Of a DNA stretch of 59,845 nt, positions 25,601 through 35,772 are shown one piece after another; within the stretch, counting starts at the first letter, position 1, and each line of letters opens with the position of its first letter. The stretch covers positions 1 to 59,845 of the forward strand of contig JAJPJO010000374.1 in assembly GCA_021324135.1 (NCBI GenBank), written 5' to 3'. The translations under genes and the position numbers were made by a program. The notes below the pieces were generated by a model that worked only from the letters and a program-made list of their open reading frames with translations, was not told the origin of the DNA and did no database searches. The DNA comes from Pseudomonadota bacterium (GTDB lineage Bacteria > Cyanobacteriota > Vampirovibrionia > Obscuribacterales > Obscuribacteraceae).

Positions 25601-28600
25601 AGCTTCTTTTGGAACCAATTTGCTCATCGTGTCCAGGACTTCTGTCAATGAGTTCGGACTGCGTGCCGGGTTTCGCAGCTTCGCGACATTGCCGCTCAGC
25701 TCGCGCAAGAGCGGCTGCAATTCGCGCGGAACGGGCTGTCCGCCTTTGGCACTGAGCGCATCTTGAAGAGTCGTCGCCAGAGTCTCGAGCGATTTGTTGA
25801 GCTCCTGGCCGTTGAGATCGTTCAATCTTGCAAGCGGCACCTGCACGCGAACGGCATCGCGCACGAGCTGGTTCCACACAGAACCCTCCATCTGGGTTCT
25901 CAATTCCTTGAGGCGAGCGATTTCCCCAGCATGCGTTTCGCAGAACGTTTTCAAAGCGGCAGGGTCGCGAAGCATATGCTCGAGGGTGCGCAGAGGAACG
26001 CAACCGTCCTTGAGGAGGAACGACAATGCATCATTGGCTTTGGCATCGAAGTTGGCTTTGGCGATATCGGCAAACAATTTGTTGTAGTCGAAGCCTTCTT
26101 CTTTCGGCCCGCTCAATATGGCATCAGCCAGCGCTCTGGCCGGCGGATTTTCCGCGAGCTTGACGAGAGCCGGCAAATCAGCCGGCTTAATGAAGTCGTT
26201 GCCGATCGCTCTCAAGCAAAGATCGCGCACGGGCGCATCCATGCCGAGCAGTTTGCCGAACATCTCGGCGCCTACCTTCTGGTGAGCGTTCGCCAGTTGC
26301 TGAGCTGCATCGGGTGTAATCGTGCCCTTGCCCATCGCGTCCACGAGCGAGTCGGCGGCGGCGCGTGGAATTTGATCCTGGGCAACCATGCGAGTCAGAT
26401 CCGCCTTGACACCCTCGGCGGTGACAGGCTTGATCGGGGGCTGAGCATCCACGGGCTTGGCGTCGCCGGCAGGCGCCAGTTGTGCGCCCTCGGGAATTGG
26501 CACGCCGTTCAGTCTGGCCAGAGCTACCTCCGGCGCGACAAAGCGCATCTCGATCGTTCGCCCGTTGACATTCCAGCGCACGTTGCCGTTGGGCAACTCC
26601 TGATAAGAAACCTTCGGCGCATCAGCCCCCATTTTTGCCTGAGCCGCTTTATACTCAGCCATGAAAGACTTTCCATCCACCGGCATTTCTAGAACCCCAG
26701 GTCTCATCCAGCGTGGTTTGAGCCCGCCGAAGCCAAACTGCTGCACATGGTGAACGCCTTTGGCTGCTGTCACCACCAGCAGTGCGGCGCCGATCTGAGC
26801 CACCCAGTCCTTGGCATTGAAACCGTTTTTCAGAGCATCTTCAGTGGCATTATGACCGATGTAAAAGCCGCCTTGCTCGAGCAGTTGAGCGCCGAACTTC
26901 TGCCAGAAGGTGCGCTGCGCCGCCGGAATAGCCTGGCTGGCCACTTGTGCCTCAAGAACCCTCGCCATGTACTGGCCGTTCTTGCCTGACGTCTCAATCA
27001 GCTTGCCGAGTGTTTCAGCAGCCGCTCGCCGTTTAGCAATGTCGCTTATGCCCGTGACCCAGCGCATGCCTTTGCCTACATAATGACCGAAGCCCATCAG
27101 TCCAAAGTTCATGAGCGTTTCAGCCCCAAACTGGATGCCATAATTCCCCAGCGCTTGTAGCGCCGTGGGTGGTACCGTAAAATTACCGCTTTTCTTGTCA
27201 TACACGAGGAAGCCATCGCCTCGAAAAGCATCGCAGATCTGGGCGCCGCCTGTGCCCGTCCAGTTGAGCTGGTAGGAGAGCTCCGCCCAACCTTCGCGAA
27301 TCAGAAGACCGCTGCCGGCAATGGCTGCCGCTACACCCAGAGCGGCAAGCGGCGTGGCCGCACCGCATGTGGCGCATATCAGAGCTGCCGCGGCAATGCA
27401 TGCCACAACAGGAACGGCATTATCGCGCAGCGTCCGCCAGATCGTGGACTCGTCGAAGCTGCCGCTGTTCACCAATTCGCACATGCGCTTGAATTGATTC
27501 ATCGACGGGCTGCCCGGCTTGAACTGTTCGATCATCTCGGAAAGCGCCTTGATGCGCCGATCCAGTCCCAGTCTCGCTTCACGATCGGTCGTCTCCTCGC
27601 GGGCCTTCTTCAGCTCGTCGACGACCTTTTGCAATTTCGGCAGATTCTCTTGAATTTGCTTAATCTGAAATTCAAAGCCGCCGGTTAATTTCCCGGAGCC
27701 GTCCGTTTGCCGAACCAGGTTGCGCATGTATTTGACCAGCTCCGGTCCGCGGTGCCCGTTTACTCCGGCGTGGACCAGCTCGCTGAACTCCTGCCAGTTC
27801 TGAGTGAGAGCCCCGGCGGCGTTTGTCACCGCGCCGATGTCCGGATGCGTGTCGATGGCGCGCAGAGCGTCGTGCACAACGTACTCGTGTGCAGCATCGC
27901 GAAGCTGCTGCGCTTTTGGATCGAAACGGTTGGGATCGGACTCTGGTGGCTGAGCGCGCAAGTTAGGTTGTTTCAAGGTGGCAAGCGCCATCTCGAGAAC
28001 CGCCGGGCTGCCGAGAGGATAAGCGCTGGGCGCCACAGGCATATCGGTATGCCCGTTCAGGAAGAGCCGTCCCCAGGCGCCTCCTTCCCAGGTGTTGGCG
28101 CCGACGCCGGTGAGGTTGGTCACCACCGATGGTGCAAATACCTCAAGGGCATAGCGTCCATGTTGACTGCCCATGGTGAGAAGCAATTTGTCCTGATTGA
28201 AGCGGTCACCATCGGCGGTGTAGGTAAATAATTTCTGGCAGTCCTGGGCCAGATCGAGCGCTTGATTGACAGCCTGCATGCGCCGGAAGCTGCCGGCAAG
28301 CTCTGCCAGCTTCGCATCCTGCCCGCGCAGCTGGGAAACACGCCTGGCTTGATCGCGCTCGAACTCCTGCACATTGTCGGCCCGCCTGATAAAGTAAGCC
28401 GGACCAAGAGCCAGCCACCACATTGATGTGCCATGGCCTTCTTTAGTCTTTTCTTTCAATTCTTTCATGGTCGCTTTTCGCTCATCCTTAACGGATTCGG
28501 CCTGGCGATCGGTGAGATTCGTCTGCGCGCCTGTGTAAGCATTGGTACGCATCTCGGCGATTTTCGCTTTGAGAAGATCGACATCAAGACCGCAGCGATC

Positions 28601-31600
28601 GGATATCTGCCGCATCATGTCATTGTTGAGAGCATTGATGCGATCGCTTATCGTGTTGCCGTTCAAGAAAGCCAGATCGCCCGTCAGTCCTGGCTTCTCA
28701 GCGGGGCTGTCTTTGAGGTTGGCGATCATTTTCTTGATGTCGATTTGCTCGGGCGCATTACCCTCGAGTTGCGGCAGCAAACTCACCGGATTGATTTTGC
28801 TCAAGTCCTTGTCGCCTGACTTGACCATCTGCTGCAGAACTTTTGGCAGCGAATTATAAGCCACGACGCGACTCAAGAGCTTGCGGAACTCTTCATCACC
28901 ACCCGCTTTTTGAATCGCCTTGTCCAGATCCTCCTTGCTCACATCCTTGACGTTCATCATATGCAGGATGTGAGAGATTGGCGGGCGAATGCCGGCATCA
29001 TATGCCAGCTCGCTGATCTTGGCGCGCAGCGACTCCGGCACGTCCTCGCCCTTGGCGAATTTCACCAGGGCATCCGAGACTTCCTTGCCCATACTTCGCG
29101 ACCAACCGCAGTTGGCGAAGTGCTCGGCGGCTTGATTGCGGATCTCAGGCGTGGCACCATCTTGAATAACTTTTATCAACGCCCGCCCGAGAGCCACCTC
29201 GGTGGGTTTGCTGAGAGTAGCGCGGTTGTTCTCCTGAAAATCGGTAAGGGCTTGAACATCAGATGCATTCAAATGTTTAGCCAGATTACCCAGAGACTCG
29301 AGCGCCAGACTCCATTCACCGGCCGATTGCTGAGTGTTCTTGATCCGCTCGAAGATGCCGTCTATTGTCTGTCTCTTCAGTGCATCGGGCAAATTGTTGC
29401 GCGCCAGCTGGAAGCCGTTTGCAATTTCCGGAGTCATGTACCTGGTGACGCGCTCGACATCTTCTTTCTGCCAATGCTTCGACATCGACATCAATCCTGA
29501 TACCGCCGATGCGTAGGTGGAGCGCAAATGCTGGTTGGGAACGCCGTTTTCCCTGACAGTTGAATCCAGTCCGCGACGAATTTCAGAGCGCGCATCATCG
29601 ATCATCGATTGCGGCAGTTTGGCCTCGGGTTTGCCTGCTACCTCTCCAAGAGTGGCAAGCAAAGCGCGGCGATCGCCTGAGACCCGGTGCCGATCGATCA
29701 GCGCCTGGACGAATTCCTGGCGATGGCCGTCGCTGCCACCAAGGTTGGTGACAGCCCTTTGGGCCATACCGAGCACGTCTTGTCTCGTTTCCTGGCGGCC
29801 GAGAACGCCGGCGACGATGTACATCGCGTCACGATCGTGAGCGCTGGCCCAGGTCGATATGCTCTGGAACTGCTCGGGGAAATGAGCGTGATCGGCATGA
29901 CTGAGATAGAGGTCGGCGATCTGGCGGCGTCCGGCCACCGACGGCTCGAGCCGCAGAACACCGAAGATCCCGTCCATGACAGCGTCTTGTTGGCGAGGAT
30001 CTTTCCATGCCGATGCCAAAAGATTATTGGCGGACTCGAAGACGTCGGTATTTTTTTGCTCCGCGGCTCGACCCAAAAGGACGGTGATGTCCTTTACTTG
30101 TGCCTGGTTGAGTTGCAGCTTGCCGCTCGTGACCAGCTCATTGATGCCATCGAGAGCCTTGAGCGTCAGTGCCGTTCTCTCGGCGGGGCTGAGATGGCCC
30201 AGCTCGGGAACGAACGGTACTCTGCCCTCCACCCCCAGCTCGGCCTGAGCCGGTGAGTCGGCGTGCAGAAAAGCGAACAGCGCCTCTCTGGCATCCGGGT
30301 TGAATGAAGGCGGACCGGCTGCTTTGAGCAGCTCGTCCATGGCTTTGGCGCGATCCTCAGGTGTGGCCTTTCCTTCGCCTCTCAGTGTCAAACGGGCCAG
30401 GTTGGTGTTTGCATCAGTCCAGCTCGTCCACTTCCTGGCGCTCTCGTTGCCCTGGGCAATTTCGCGTGCCAGCGGCTCCTTCAAAGCTTGCAGTTGAGCA
30501 ACGGTCGGCTCTTTGGCAGAGGCAACATCACGAACGATCGCCCGGCAGCGGAAGTCATCCATAATCTTGCCGGCATCGGGCATTCTCTCCTTGAGCACTT
30601 GAAACGCTCTTGATGCCTCGGTCTGGTTTTCACCGCTCATGAGCTTGAGCAACTCAGCAACATGCAGCTCGGGTGTTTTGCTGTCATCATCCAGCTTTCT
30701 GATGAAGTTCTGGGCGTGCGCATCGCCGTTGTCGGCGAGAAACTTGAGCTCTTGCAGAGCCCTGGCGGCAGAAGCCGGATCCTTCGCTTCCTGAAGTTTA
30801 AGCAGCTGATGAACAGCGCGATATTCAGGTATGCCGATTATGCGGAGGTCATCACCCCCGGTGGCAAATTTGTCGATCCCGAAGCGCTCGAGTGCTTGCA
30901 CGGCTTGCTCTCTTTTTGCCGCCCACTCCGCTTCCTTGCCTTTTTCAGGACGCTTGAGAAAGTCTGCTTCCAGGGCATTGAATTCCTGATCAATTGTCGT
31001 TCGTCTTCCCCTGGCACTCTCTACCGCCTGAGCAATCTCCTCGGCCGAGATATCGGGCCGCAGCAGGTCCTGCCGCTTGCCTCCCGGTTGAGCCAGCTCC
31101 AGCTCACGGACAAGACGCTCGATCGCTCGCTTGTTCTCGGGCTTCTCCTGGAGCGTGCGAATCGCTCTGATATCTTCCTGCGCGCCGGCTCGATCGTTGT
31201 CCTTGAGGTGAGTAAGCAAGCTGTTCAACCGTTTCTCGCCACCCAGTTTGTCGATCAGATTGCGGCCGCTGGCCGTGTCTTTTACCGCGAGCAGACCGCT
31301 CACACCCGATGTGAGCAGCTCTCTGTCACTGTCGAAAGTCCAGCCTCTGTCGATCCATCTGGTCAGATCTTTGGCGGCCTGGTATGTTCGCAGCCCATCC
31401 AGCTGGTCTCTGTCTCCCAGAACACCGGATGAAACGACCTTTCCCTTTTGCTTGAATTCCAGTTTTCTCAAGACATCCACGTCACTGAGCGCCCGACGCG
31501 AAGCATTGTCTTGCAAGCCTTTGTCGATTGCTTTCAGAGCATCCGCGTCTTGCCCGCCATCCAGATGCTGCAGAATTTTCTTGATACCGTCTGCGCCACC

Positions 31601-34600
31601 AAACGCCTCGATCACAGGTTTGGCCATGGCGCTCGTCGACAGATTCGCCAGCTCGCCCAAAGCAAGACGCAACTGCTCGCGCCGCTGGGTTGGATCCTCA
31701 TTACCTCGAGCCATCTCGAGTTGGCGCAGTGATGTATTCAGGCGCACCCAATCGGCGCCCGATTGCATTTTCGGATCGCCGCTCTGCTGTACGCCCTTCA
31801 GAAAGTCCTGGCGAATTCTTGTCAGATCGGCAAAGGTTTCAGGCTTTTCGTTGTCGGCTCTAAAGCGCTCTCGATTACCAAAATCGAGAAGGGCGCTGAA
31901 GGCTGTTTCGGCCTGGGTAATCCCTTCACGCCGATGCTTGTTGCCGGCGTCCAGATCCTTGAGAAGATTAGGGTTGTCTCTGAGCGTGTCACCCAGCAGT
32001 ATCAGGCGTTTGGCATCCTCGCCCTGCAAACCGCGACGCAACGCCGCTATGGCATTGCTGCGTATGGTCGGGTCGTCGGACGCGAGGCTCGTCGATAGTT
32101 CCCTGACCTTTTCTTCGCCACCAAGGGCGGTGACAACGGATTGAACCGCCGGGCTCTCCTTTCTCGCCAGAAGCCCTGCCAGCGATTTCTGAATATCGGC
32201 AGGCTTGGCCGTACTGCCCTCCGCCACCTGTCCGGACAAACCTCGCACGGCAGCCATATCTCGCAGCACATCCATTTGCGGGCTGTAAGACAGAATGCCG
32301 GTCTTGAGCAGATCGCCTGGAGTAACAGGAAGCTCGCTCAGCATCTTCGCGTCGCTGAGAGCTTGCGTGATGGTCGGGGTCTTCTCCATCGCCGCCTTGA
32401 TATCGCCGGCGGTGGCGGCCATGGTCTCCGGATTTCGGCTCTCCAGCCCGCGCAGCATCTTGTCGAGCCCTTCTTGCCCGCCAAACTGCTGAGAAAGATC
32501 GTTATTATTGTGGCTCTGGCAATACTGGCTGTATCCTTTGAAGGCAGCCGTCAGACGATTCGTCTTCTGCTCGTCCTTGTATGAATCCGGGGAAGACATG
32601 GATGAGAGCGCATCCTGGAGCTCCTTTATGGCAGCAAAACGCTCCACCCACTCCATGGTCGCGCCAGGCAGTCCGCTATCGAGCGCAGCGCGGCGGAAAT
32701 TATCGAGAGCCTCTTTATTGGCGGAGGAGGAATTTCCGGGCTGCAAGAGATCGACAAAACTGCGACCGGCATCGAGCATTCCGGTATCAGCGCGCCTTTG
32801 CGCTTCTTGCCTGGCGATCACCATTTCGGCTCGGCTCACCTGAGGCTCATGCTTTTCATCGCCGTTCAGATAACGATCGATCTTTCTGTGGATGTAGTCG
32901 TTGCAGACCGGGCTGCGGTCCAGAGAAATCAGATCGGTCAGGGCGGTGCGCTGAGCGTCTCGATTGCCTCCCTGGCGTGCTGTTTCATATCGCTTAACGC
33001 AGTCGAGGTAGGCAAGGTCGAGATAATAGTCTGAAACTGACCCCTCGACAGTGTTATCGCCGCCATAAGCGCGGTAGGTCATAACCCGCAGCTCGTCCAG
33101 CGCCGTCGGGCGTTTGCCGGTCATGTAGTCGAATTGCATTTCCTGGAAATCGCGATGATGCCCGACGGTTTCTTCAGCGAGCGGAAATCTGTGCCCGTCT
33201 TCAAATTCGCGCTGCCACAAACCGTGCCAGGACAGATCGCTCGTCCGCGCCGGCCGCGCTCTGTCTCCGCTATCCGGACGAACCACTTCTCTTCGCTCAT
33301 CAGGTTTACCTTCCGGCTTTCTCACCTCGGTCGTTGAGCCGCCACCATCACCGGTGCCACGGCGCGGGATGTGTTTATCAAGCGCCTTGAGCGCATCCTG
33401 GGCTTGCCTTTGTTGCTCGGCATCGAGCGGATCCTTTTCGTCGGCTCGATGCGCTAGAGTCTCGAGGATTGACTGGCGTTGATTTTCTTTCAACTTGGGA
33501 AACACTTCCTCAAGTGCTTTGATGGCGTCCGGGTTGAGCCTGGCTACGAACGCATTCGACTCGGCATTGCCCCAGTGTTCGGCAACTGCCGTCATGCCCT
33601 TTATGGAGCTTTGCAATGCCGCGGGATCGGATTGAGACTGCGCCCTTGTGTGCATCACCCTTAGAAATGAAGTGGCAACCGGGCGCCACTCGGTCGGCAA
33701 GTGATTAGCAACTACACCAAGGGTGGCCGCCATCTGATCCTTATCGCTGGTGGGACCGCCCGAGCTCATCGCTTTATAAGCATCGACGAGAACGAGAGCC
33801 TGCTTGGCATCAGGTTTTTTGGCCAGATCGATCAGGATTTCGCGAGCAAGGTCGGCATTTGATTTTTCGCCATCCTTGGGCCGGGAAAGATCAGCCACAC
33901 CACCGGTGATACCAATGAGAACCTCAGTGGCGGCTTTACCACCGGCTTTGGCGGCGGTCTTGATTGCCTCAAAATCGATCTTGAACGACTCAGGCAGGGC
34001 GCCGTCATTTTTGCAGGCTTCCAAGCCTTTGATATAGATCGCCGCCAATTGATCCGATGCCTGGATCGGTTTTGCCGAGGAGTCTTCCTTGATCAGATCG
34101 AGCACGGCTTTCATAACCGTCTCGCGCCCCTTGCCTTGCAAACCTTTCTCGAGCAGCTCAGCCAGGTCCGTGGCGATCCTGGTGTGCTGGCGGGTGCTTA
34201 TGGAGTCATCCACGGCCCCTGTCATTGCTCTGGCAGCCAGCTTAGCCTGCTCCGGCGTGAGCTCTTCACCACCGGCAGTGGCGGCCTTCAGATCGAGGTT
34301 AACGGCATTCCATAGTCCCATTCGCTGCTCAGGAGATAATTTTTCCGCTGCAGCAAGAACCGCATCAGGTCCGCCTTCTTCTTGCAGACGTGCATAGCGA
34401 ACCATGCCCTCGGCCGTTTTATTTGTCTTGCTGAATTCATCTAGAAGGCGACCGGCCTCCTGCGAATCTTCCTCGAGCGCCGCCAGTTTTTTGACGGCTT
34501 CGAGTTGTTTCGCCGGATCGTTAGTCTGCGTCGCTTCCTTGAGTTGCTCCTGGATCTCCTTTAGACTCTCGTCCGGCTGATTGTATGAGACGAACTCGAC

Positions 34601-35506
34601 TGGTTCGGCTTTGTCCTCTCGTCCATCCGGTCTCAGAAACTTGCTCTGATAAGTGAAGCCGCCGTTGTCGCCGGACTTCGTTTCGACCACCGAGGCGAGA
34701 CCATCATCAGTAGGCGGATCAAAATCGATCTGGCGTCTGCCGTCCTTGAAATACGAGACCAGCTCTCGCTGCCCGTCTTCCCCAAACTGTCTCTGGAAGA
34801 GTCTGCCTGATTGATCGAATGGATTGAACTGGATGGTACTCGAGCCATCCAGGTGATCGATTTCCTTGTTTCCATTGGCAAGTATTCTTACTTTATTGCC
34901 GGCCTCATCTGCAAAATCGGCAATGACAGGCATCTTAAATTTCTGCTGTTCCTCTGCCGACACCACATATGGTTGCTCGCTCTTATCGGTCTCGATCAGA
35001 AGCTCACCGTTTTTCAATTGCGTGATCGACTTGATCCGCTCACCCCTGAATTGCGCTGCGGCTCCAGTTTGATTCTGAGGAAACTCCGTGCGCACGCCGT
35101 GCTCGCCCCGAAACTGCACAACGCCATTTTCAAAAACGAACTTTCCTGCCCGACCGACCTGACCATCGACAACTGGAGAAACGGCTACGCGGGGAACATC
35201 GGATTTCAAGACGAGTGCCTGTACATCCGACAGGCTCTCGGTACCGACAAAGAGAGGCGCCCAGGCAGCCCCCGAATCGGTCGGCACTCGCCCTGCACCC
35301 GATCCCGAACCGGCCGGTTTGGAATCGCCGCCGTCGTTGCCATCGCTTTTCGGCTTGCTTGATTTCGTGTCGGCGTCCGCCGCCAGGCTCAGCGAAGTCT
35401 TTACCGTACTGGTGTCGGGGGGATGAGTCTTTGGCTCGACCTTCTTCGAATCGGAATCATGGTTGCGCGAAGGCGGAGGAGGGGGAGGAAGTGCATCGCC
35501 TGCCAT
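22661..35506 (-). CDS. Giant multidomain protein, about 4281 aa, unknown function
   Basis: One uninterrupted frame of 12.8 kb. From the chosen ATG (35506) there is a Pro/Asp/Lys-rich disordered start, then a beta-rich section (about 95-310, with motifs such as GNKEIDHLDGSSTIQF). Next come about 2300 residues of mainly helical, HEAT-like repetitive sequence, a small hydrophobic stretch (VPVVACIAAAALICATCGAA, about 2696-2736) and further helices. There is a pair of related segments (WCLDKDGTKVVHVKEL and WCLSQDGKRVVHINEL, 69 residues apart), a PPDKPPEK repeat (about 3850-3894), and a C-terminal 200-residue domain with a faint kinase-like look. No signal peptide is visible. A frame extension to 35698 has no coding-like features. 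It may be a surface, scaffold or effector protein; none of these is shown. Confidence 0.85.
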   Translation of the reverse strand: MAGDALPPPPPPSRNHDSDSKKVEPKTHPPDTSTVKTSLSLAADADTKSSKPKSDGNDGGDSKPAGSGSGAGRVPTDSGAAWAPLFVGTESLSDVQALVLKSDVPRVAVSPVVDGQVGRAGKFVFENGVVQFRGEHGVRTEFPQNQTGAAAQFRGERIKSITQLKNGELLIETDKSEQPYVVSAEEQQKFKMPVIADFADEAGNKVRILANGNKEIDHLDGSSTIQFNPFDQSGRLFQRQFGEDGQRELVSYFKDGRRQIDFDPPTDDGLASVVETKSGDNGGFTYQSKFLRPDGREDKAEPVEFVSYNQPDESLKEIQEQLKEATQTNDPAKQLEAVKKLAALEEDSQEAGRLLDEFSKTNKTAEGMVRYARLQEEGGPDAVLAAAEKLSPEQRMGLWNAVNLDLKAATAGGEELTPEQAKLAARAMTGAVDDSISTRQHTRIATDLAELLEKGLQGKGRETVMKAVLDLIKEDSSAKPIQASDQLAAIYIKGLEACKNDGALPESFKIDFEAIKTAAKAGGKAATEVLIGITGGVADLSRPKDGEKSNADLAREILIDLAKKPDAKQALVLVDAYKAMSSGGPTSDKDQMAATLGVVANHLPTEWRPVATSFLRVMHTRAQSQSDPAALQSSIKGMTAVAEHWGNAESNAFVARLNPDAIKALEEVFPKLKENQRQSILETLAHRADEKDPLDAEQQRQAQDALKALDKHIPRRGTGDGGGSTTEVRKPEGKPDERREVVRPDSGDRARPARTSDLSWHGLWQREFEDGHRFPLAEETVGHHRDFQEMQFDYMTGKRPTALDELRVMTYRAYGGDNTVEGSVSDYYLDLAYLDCVKRYETARQGGNRDAQRTALTDLISLDRSPVCNDYIHRKIDRYLNGDEKHEPQVSRAEMVIARQEAQRRADTGMLDAGRSFVDLLQPGNSSSANKEALDNFRRAALDSGLPGATMEWVERFAAIKELQDALSSMSSPDSYKDEQKTNRLTAAFKGYSQYCQSHNNNDLSQQFGGQEGLDKMLRGLESRNPETMAATAGDIKAAMEKTPTITQALSDAKMLSELPVTPGDLLKTGILSYSPQMDVLRDMAAVRGLSGQVAEGSTAKPADIQKSLAGLLARKESPAVQSVVTALGGEEKVRELSTSLASDDPTIRSNAIAALRRGLQGEDAKRLILLGDTLRDNPNLLKDLDAGNKHRREGITQAETAFSALLDFGNRERFRADNEKPETFADLTRIRQDFLKGVQQSGDPKMQSGADWVRLNTSLRQLEMARGNEDPTQRREQLRLALGELANLSTSAMAKPVIEAFGGADGIKKILQHLDGGQDADALKAIDKGLQDNASRRALSDVDVLRKLEFKQKGKVVSSGVLGDRDQLDGLRTYQAAKDLTRWIDRGWTFDSDRELLTSGVSGLLAVKDTASGRNLIDKLGGEKRLNSLLTHLKDNDRAGAQEDIRAIRTLQEKPENKRAIERLVRELELAQPGGKRQDLLRPDISAEEIAQAVESARGRRTTIDQEFNALEADFLKRPEKGKEAEWAAKREQAVQALERFGIDKFATGGDDLRIIGIPEYRAVHQLLKLQEAKDPASAARALQELKFLADNGDAHAQNFIRKLDDDSKTPELHVAELLKLMSGENQTEASRAFQVLKERMPDAGKIMDDFRCRAIVRDVASAKEPTVAQLQALKEPLAREIAQGNESARKWTSWTDANTNLARLTLRGEGKATPEDRAKAMDELLKAAGPPSFNPDAREALFAFLHADSPAQAELGVEGRVPFVPELGHLSPAERTALTLKALDGINELVTSGKLQLNQAQVKDITVLLGRAAEQKNTDVFESANNLLASAWKDPRQQDAVMDGIFGVLRLEPSVAGRRQIADLYLSHADHAHFPEQFQSISTWASAHDRDAMYIVAGVLGRQETRQDVLGMAQRAVTNLGGSDGHRQEFVQALIDRHRVSGDRRALLATLGEVAGKPEAKLPQSMIDDARSEIRRGLDSTVRENGVPNQHLRSTYASAVSGLMSMSKHWQKEDVERVTRYMTPEIANGFQLARNNLPDALKRQTIDGIFERIKNTQQSAGEWSLALESLGNLAKHLNASDVQALTDFQENNRATLSKPTEVALGRALIKVIQDGATPEIRNQAAEHFANCGWSRSMGKEVSDALVKFAKGEDVPESLRAKISELAYDAGIRPPISHILHMMNVKDVSKEDLDKAIQKAGGDEEFRKLLSRVVAYNSLPKVLQQMVKSGDKDLSKINPVSLLPQLEGNAPEQIDIKKMIANLKDSPAEKPGLTGDLAFLNGNTISDRINALNNDMMRQISDRCGLDVDLLKAKIAEMRTNAYTGAQTNLTDRQAESVKDERKATMKELKEKTKEGHGTSMWWLALGPAYFIRRADNVQEFERDQARRVSQLRGQDAKLAELAGSFRRMQAVNQALDLAQDCQKLFTYTADGDRFNQDKLLLTMGSQHGRYALEVFAPSVVTNLTGVGANTWEGGAWGRLFLNGHTDMPVAPSAYPLGSPAVLEMALATLKQPNLRAQPPESDPNRFDPKAQQLRDAAHEYVVHDALRAIDTHPDIGAVTNAAGALTQNWQEFSELVHAGVNGHRGPELVKYMRNLVRQTDGSGKLTGGFEFQIKQIQENLPKLQKVVDELKKAREETTDREARLGLDRRIKALSEMIEQFKPGSPSMNQFKRMCELVNSGSFDESTIWRTLRDNAVPVVACIAAAALICATCGAATPLAALGVAAAIAGSGLLIREGWAELSYQLNWTGTGGAQICDAFRGDGFLVYDKKSGNFTVPPTALQALGNYGIQFGAETLMNFGLMGFGHYVGKGMRWVTGISDIAKRRAAAETLGKLIETSGKNGQYMARVLEAQVASQAIPAAQRTFWQKFGAQLLEQGGFYIGHNATEDALKNGFNAKDWVAQIGAALLVVTAAKGVHHVQQFGFGGLKPRWMRPGVLEMPVDGKSFMAEYKAAQAKMGADAPKVSYQELPNGNVRWNVNGRTIEMRFVAPEVALARLNGVPIPEGAQLAPAGDAKPVDAQPPIKPVTAEGVKADLTRMVAQDQIPRAAADSLVDAMGKGTITPDAAQQLANAHQKVGAEMFGKLLGMDAPVRDLCLRAIGNDFIKPADLPALVKLAENPPARALADAILSGPKEEGFDYNKLFADIAKANFDAKANDALSFLLKDGCVPLRTLEHMLRDPAALKTFCETHAGEIARLKELRTQMEGSVWNQLVRDAVRVQVPLARLNDLNGQELNKSLETLATTLQDALSAKGGQPVPRELQPLLRELSGNVAKLRNPARSPNSLTEVLDTMSKLVPKEAALKATHPELVSALEAMRAKLGPLAEAQLRLNGGMQGEAAMRQAAPDLIKSLEALRAQLDPHLADQGFNGLRAARDRLAADLQNSDAYMRARLAELGIDVPADKPVDYAKHVQQVKDPVEQRNLRDLLNESRKEAGRLGRINEILKTADTIDGAIAKLRSFADGKTSFDDLKAGLKDLNNGLKRIQSEVTVTNKASGLRDVSANKSYQDLATELAQTRQVLLKGLTQERIYNSGNNTLKQQGDDMVWEGPKQANGERPKITIPKDQAGKPPDFNAERPKTPGMTIDMIGTDGRPYRVQIPEGCRVELGRPSADGEPRGIILHADHVKAADGSYLRYRIMQPKNHMESHQVNYKNGYVRVERVFPDTKVNVLGPNGEPLRVPVDTAGKPIGDIDGRTWCLDKDGTKVVHVKELMGEPCPKELEGERTRLNDLVNAQGAIRPQLLQTPLVIPVAPDGTPIMGFDGNPWCLSQDGKRVVHINELRGGECPGDLVAKRDQMAKILGLWQGFTHHHIAPSALPKDTPVLSVKPGAKVPLRTPPVVAKPSAPKGDDKPPDKPPDKPPEKPPDKPPDKPPEKPAPPDKPPDKPPDKPPEKGPDDRPGDDPAQRKQDLLKRINDSTLPDPLKQALAKYVDAQTQTPEQMKRLPLFERLLRLSDAHLEEAGINAKLFSDGVTRNQLTTRIRFAEALCDIAKMPAEQQPALRQLLGKVNTKDPTRMELVEEILRLSETERKSDLGQALKFYLENNPRRNLDEIRNTLNEIYDRRPTPEFKVPTTEGRTEVPKQELADLASDAFSHAKRGLDTHEWSKAEVDRAQEILLDILQKHLTGVRPTEVFMGNSQIAVALDNGCVLKIQRHGRWNNSWGTRVFSADGKSEVRDCPIIPLTAPVQGQPPVLRVDGTGGPKWLAYMQPQVGNLYSQRHVGQFFDAVGETRAPDTNYLLETVARQAGFLKLPPPGNPGGKAKRTMVLFDYEAADGPGDR
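23825..23955 (-). repeat. PPDKPPEK codon repeat in the giant gene
   Basis: A run of 12-base units encoding Pro-Pro-(Asp/Glu)-Lys, about ten copies with small variations. It forms an extended proline-rich linker between the duplicated segment and the C-terminal region of the giant protein. Confidence 0.85.
24128..24510 (-). repeat. Tandem diverged segment duplication in the giant gene
   Basis: Two protein segments share the pattern VxVxxxGxPIxxxDGxxWCLxxDGxxVVHxxEL-x-G-x-x-CP. The conserved WCL codons are at 24203-24208 and 24410-24415, 207 bases apart. This marks an internal duplication of about 69 residues. Confidence 0.7.
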
Positions 35507-35772
35507 AGTGTTTCTCGCTGTTGGTGCTAAGAGTTTTGTACCCGCATATATACGCAGGCTGACCTGGTTGGAAACCATACAGGCGCACTGATTGAAGCCG
35601 TACGCAATATCACAAGAATGAAGCGCGGAAGGGCTAAAGGGGACGAGATAATTTGCTTGATTAAATCTGCCTGCCAGCCCATCGCCGGCCGTTCTCAAAT
35701 AATGATTAAGGTTGTCAAGATTTCATCAACGCGGCGATAAGATGGTCTGCACATACCGCAGAGGTACAGCAC
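35507..35772. other. Divergent intergenic region
   Basis: This region separates the giant gene from the YgiB-like lipoprotein gene and should contain both promoters. A frame extension of the giant gene crosses part of it (to 35698) but looks non-coding. No clear palindrome was found. Confidence 0.4.

Noticed and set aside
25763-26692. Plus-strand frame of 309 residues within the giant gene
   Set aside because: Same reason: a shadow frame with His/Arg-rich, featureless composition.
22661-35698. Longer start for the giant gene at 35698
   Set aside because: The extra 64 residues have no coding-like pattern or signal peptide and would cover most of the divergent promoter region. The ATG at 35506 begins the proline-rich disordered part.
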